A stretch of DNA of 64,000 nucleotides from Oscarella lobularis (lineage: Eukaryota; Porifera; Homoscleromorpha; Homosclerophorida; Oscarellidae). A model generated the notes under the pieces. The model saw only the letters and a list, made by a program, of their open reading frames with translations. It was not told where the DNA came from and ran no database searches. The translations under genes and the position numbers were made by a program. The stretch spans positions 496,001-560,000 of the forward strand of contig NC_089176.1 in NCBI RefSeq assembly GCF_947507565.1, read 5' to 3'. Shown piece after piece: positions 60,701 to 64,000 of the stretch (positions are counted from its first letter, which is position 1; every line of letters begins with the position of its first letter).

Positions 60701-61300
60701 CTCAGCAGGCGGAGAAACGCTTTGAGCTAGCCCTGCGGACGATAACCAAAGCCATCGATTTGGATCCTCGCAATCCCGTTTGCCACTATCGCAAGGCAAC
60801 AGTTTTGGTTTGTCTTCAGAGGTACAAGGTGAGAGAAAAAGCACCTCTCTGTTTGGTAGTAGTAGTTTGCACAAACAGGACGCGCTAGCCGAACTCGAAG
60901 AATTGGAGAAAACCGTGTCGAATGAAGCAGCACTGTTTTTTCTGAAGGGCCAGGTATGAGCACTGTACCCAAACAAACATTCACGTCTAACGTTACCTTT
61001 TAGATTTACAAAAAACTCGGCGAAGGCGATCGTTATCTATCCGTTCTCAATCTATCATGGGCAATGCAGCTGGATCCGCGTACGAATTCGAGCAAGCAAG
61101 TGAAGGAAGTGTTTGAGCGTCAGCTCAACATGAATGACGAAGACGGCGCTGCGGCTGCTGCATTGGCCGACGAAGATAGTCAAGACAACGGCGTCGAAGA
61201 GGAGGAAGAAGAAGAGGCAATGGGGGAAGACGAGGGAGCCGTTGACGCAAACGAAGAGAGAATAGTTTCGGGAGAAGACGAAGTCCTTGCTCTAATGTGA
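57712..61300 (+). CDS. CDC27: anaphase-promoting complex subunit 3 (CDC27)
   Basis: CDC27/APC3 is a TPR scaffold of the anaphase-promoting complex and binds CDC20/CDH1 activators and APC10. Exon 1 gives MTFGTEPIS and splices to AAIWFCLNHYDFENASFLAE, matching human AAIWQALNHYAYRDAVFLAE. N-terminal TPRs continue with LATCYYRQGSTKRAQNLLE, KYLLAKCYF and CEFFRASLRCSPFLWSSF. A Ser/Thr/Pro-rich linker with SFGMLVTPT and RRSARLSKL follows. C-terminal TPRs are MSLLIGLGKAYGLLCRYECK, YSTLLWHCQEK, TWCAVGNLFSL, ALKFFQRAVQ, YTLLGHEYLATDNLDKALD, HYNAWYGIGMVYFKQEKNKL. An acidic tail ends at 61300. Part of the middle linker uses exons whose borders I did not resolve. Confidence 0.92.
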
Positions 61301-61463
61301 TCGTGTAACGTATGCAGCGCTGGATATCTCTTTTGTGTTTAATCATTTACGGACGGCTATTATTGATTTTTGCTCTAGACCTTCTTTGTTATATAATTAA
61401 ATGAAGATGAGTCCGTGACGTAAGTACGAACAAGGTACTGTAGTTGCCTTGAATTTTATTTCA

Positions 61464-62668
61464 CTATAAGGGAGTACTGGTTTTTTGAAGTTTACGGTCT
61501 TTTGCTCTGATTGTGGAGTCTTGGACAACTGATACGCCGAGGGTTGTCGTCAACGAAGGAGAAACCTGAGCAAAATTCGTTCTCATTACGTATCCTCTCA
61601 AAAACATTTGATAGAATCAACCTTTATATAAGCCTGATGATTTCCAAATGCCGACAAACGGGGAGCGTCCCCTTCAAACGAGACGGCCTCGCGAGGAACG
61701 TGCAACTGAAGCTGAGAAGAAACAATAATAATAATAGTAATAATAGTAATTACAATAATGGTAATAGGTTTCCCGTTACTGTTCCTTATACCTGTTTACG
61801 ACAGGCTGAAACTAAATCCCACGGGTATATGGCTACTTCGTCATCCCTGGGCCGCGAAACAGTCACAGCTGATTTCTTCAGAAACTGGAGAATCTGAGAT
61901 AAGACACAGGTCAATAGACTGAAGGTAATGCATGCAGTACTAAATCACCTTTTTGTTGTCTGACTGATTTGGGCTTTCGCTTTCCTGAAGATCACTTGGC
62001 TGAGAATCAAATTCTACAATCGTTCATATGAGCTAATTTTACAAATTTACCACGTGATCATCTCTGCTGCTGCTGCTGTTCAACGCATAAACGGCATTTC
62101 GACTCGGGAGAAGGTAATTTCGAGCGAAGCCTCGTTTTGCAACGATTTCCTCGCCTTTTTGTCCCACGCCTGAGAAGGCGCAATAGAAGACCATAAACCG
62201 CGAGAAGGATTAAATTTAAAGCCAACCGTCAACGTCTTTGATCAGTCGGACTCGAATTCTCGGCTTTCGATTCGGCTTTTGCCTCCAGAGTTTCGATTCC
62301 TTCTTTGTTCCCAAGTGCCTTAGCTAGAAGACGCCTGAAAATTTAATTCGAAACTCTCTTCGGTACGGAAGCGGTACATTTAGACGAGAAAAAGCTCGAC
62401 AAAGCATTGCAGATCTTCCGTAGTTATGTACGGCACCCGGTAGATCGACCAATACGCGTCGAGGGTTGTTCCGTCGTTAAATAAATTAATATCACTATCA
62501 CTATCACTTCCCGGATAGGCTGGGAATTATGAGCGAGCGACAAGCAAAGAACGTTCTAACCTCGGCGGGAGTGCGTTTGCTACGCGATTCTCTTCCTACA
62601 AACAGATTCAAAGATCGGTTTAAGACCGAGGATCCTTCAGAAGAGCCTCGTCGAGGTGCAGTTGACAT
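61464..62668 (-). CDS. MRPL9: mitochondrial large ribosomal subunit protein bL9m
   Basis: This is a bL9-family protein. RVRLIKDVDGVGQKGEEIVA, then KRGFARNYLLPSRNAVYALN is the N-terminal L9 signature (bacterial VKDGYARNFLIPKGLA). An NKKILQFLKKSAVTVSRP segment and a C-terminal KQLQLHVPREAVSFEG and ending KTSTPL (stop at 61464) fit the rest of the metazoan protein. Upstream exons include DGTTLDAYWSIYRVP. The 5' end is uncertain: ATG at 62668 ([20 protein letters not shown], arginine/serine-rich and possibly a mitochondrial targeting peptide) joins in frame if donor GTAGCA near 62582 is used. That exon overlaps the presumed first exon of ANKZF1 on the other strand, so at least one of the two starts may be wrong. 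Confidence 0.75.
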
Positions 62669-64000
62669 CTCGATCTCCCCATAGCCGCGTTTAGTCAATC
62701 GAATATCTAGAAAAAGACAAAAATCGCTCGTTTAGTCGAGCCTGCTCCGCTTGTCACGCTGAATTTCAAAACAGAGAGCAGCAGGTGGGGCAGAAAAATC
62801 CGCGAAACGAGAATGGACACATTTCCTGTCAGGTTCAGCATTACAAACTCGACTGGCATCGTCTGAATATCAAGCGAAAAATTCTCGGCTTGACAGCGGT
62901 GGCTGAAGAGGACTTTGAAAAGATTTCCGGTACCTATTTAGAATTTTGACGTCACTTCTATAGTACCCAAAAAATTTTTAGGCGACGTTTCAAGCATATC
63001 GGGTTCGGGAAGCGAGGGAAGCAGCGATACTGAGTCGGAATCCTTTGGGCAACAGCAATCATCATTGACGTCGTCCATTGTCCATCAGCGCTCATCGAGA
63101 CAGTACTTCATTACGAGAGACAATCAATTGTTTTCCGTCTACAGATGCGTTTTGAATCAGATGGAAGACGGCAGTTTTATGGTAAAGACATTTTTCCGCC
63201 AGTCAATCAATTAATTAATCAATCGATCGATTGATTTACTATTAGATTCCGGAGTCTTCCGCGTGGATCATCGTAATGCTGTCCGGTGGTCACTTCGCCG
63301 CCGCCGTTTTCGAAAAGTAGGTACGCTGCCTCTAAGCATCTTTCAATTTTCTCACCGAATTGCGACAAGGGACGAAGTGATTTCGCACAAGACATTTCAT
63401 CGTTACACCGTCAGAGCGAAACGAGGTACGGCGCAGTCGACGAGAGATTCTCAACAGGGAGGAAAGCAGCCAAAGTAAAAGATCACATTTGAGAGATTCC
63501 CTTATTAATCGATATCTTCTCAAGATCGGCCGGCGCGTCGTTGAGGAGACACAACGAAGCCGCTCTAATAGACGTAAAGGCCACCAGTGTCCAAGACCGA
63601 AATTGCGTTTATTTTATTTCATTTATTTATTTAGGATATTCGCGAGCTATTTCAACAATGGTCGAGTTATATAGAACGGGCTGACAAAATCTTTTTGAAG
63701 ACGCCCGGACGAAATAGGAACGTCTTTCTTTCGGGACCGCATCCTCTTTTGACGAAAGAGAGAAGGGTGTCGTCTATTCCCTTCACCACGCGACGTCCCA
63801 CCTTCAAAGAGGTGCGTCGCGTGCACGGAATGTTGTCTTTTATACGATTTCACGAGAACGAGAGCGGCGGCGCGGATAAGGAAACGACGAAAGCGGAAGT
63901 CAAGGATTTGACAGAGGAAAAAATCTCGCCTATGGAACCTCTGAGTGTTCAGCGCGATGAATGCCCCAGCAGTGGGGATTTAGAGATGCAGGAAGACCAA
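62529..64000 (+). CDS. ANKZF1: ANKZF1/VMS1 peptidyl-tRNA hydrolase, 5' part
   Basis: ANKZF1/Vms1 releases nascent chains from stalled 60S subunits in ribosome quality control. The zinc finger reads [14 protein letters not shown] spliced to [16 protein letters not shown] (C2H2). Then come [40 protein letters not shown] and [39 protein letters not shown] is the VLRF1 core, whose Gln is the catalytic residue known from the family. [35 protein letters not shown], and [17 protein letters not shown] follow. The gene runs off the right edge before the ankyrin repeats and VIM motif. Exon 1 (ATG at 62529, [20 protein letters not shown]) is inferred from reading frame and splice signals; its join to the next exon uses a very short intron of about 34 bases. 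Confidence 0.85.

Overview
This is nuclear DNA from an animal with a very compact, intron-rich genome. Evidence for a eukaryote is the GT-AG introns, mostly about 33 to 100 bases long. Evidence for a metazoan is a Noggin homologue, a GW182/TNRC6 protein, an espin-type protein, an axonemal dynein heavy chain and the gadkin homologue AP1AR. Moderate GC, extreme gene packing, a single Noggin and no bilaterian-style large introns fit a sponge; a homoscleromorph such as Oscarella is my best guess, from general knowledge and not from a search.

Layout. 1-1.7 kb: a CCAAT/GC/TATA promoter, a possible spliced noncoding transcript and a degenerate tandem repeat. 1.7-4.6 kb: EIF3L (+). 4.7-10.8 kb: three tandem minus-strand genes, UBFD1, a membrane-anchored JmjC protein and an espin-like ankyrin/coiled-coil protein. 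10.9-13.4 kb: secreted clan-A glycoside hydrolase (+). 13.5-15.6 kb: AP1AR (-) and SPOUT1 (+), diverging, both intronless. 15.6-18.2 kb: Noggin (+) in unusually large noncoding flanks. 18.2-25.6 kb: three tightly spaced minus genes, a SIR2-like protein, an unrecognised acidic protein and TXNDC11. 25.8-28.2 kb: BAR-RhoGAP of the ARHGAP17/44 group (+), interrupted by a 200-base assembly gap. 28.4-46.2 kb: KRR1 (-) and an inner-arm dynein heavy chain of the DNAH3/7/12 clade (-). 46.4-50.5 kb: PIGN (+) and a sulfotransferase (-), both intronless and tail to tail. 50.6-56.0 kb: GW182/TNRC6 (+), whose exon chain appears to begin with a DnaJ (J) domain. 56.6-57.3 kb: a possible secreted cysteine-rich protein (-). 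57.7-61.3 kb: CDC27/APC3 (+). 61.5-62.7 kb: mitochondrial ribosomal protein L9 (-). 62.5 kb to the right edge: ANKZF1/VMS1 (+), incomplete.

The genes do not form one pathway. They are mostly conserved housekeeping functions: translation initiation, ribosome biogenesis, mitochondrial translation, ribosome quality control, the anaphase-promoting complex, GPI anchors and miRNA silencing. Mixed in are animal-specific genes (Noggin, GW182, espin, AP1AR, axonemal dynein). The most unusual features are the apparent J-domain/GW182 fusion, the SIR2-like gene beside an orphan gene, and start codons or stop codons that lie only tens of bases apart.

Coordinates of spliced genes run from start codon to stop codon. 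Splice sites were placed by eye from GT-AG signals, reading frame and recalled family sequences; nothing was aligned by computer.
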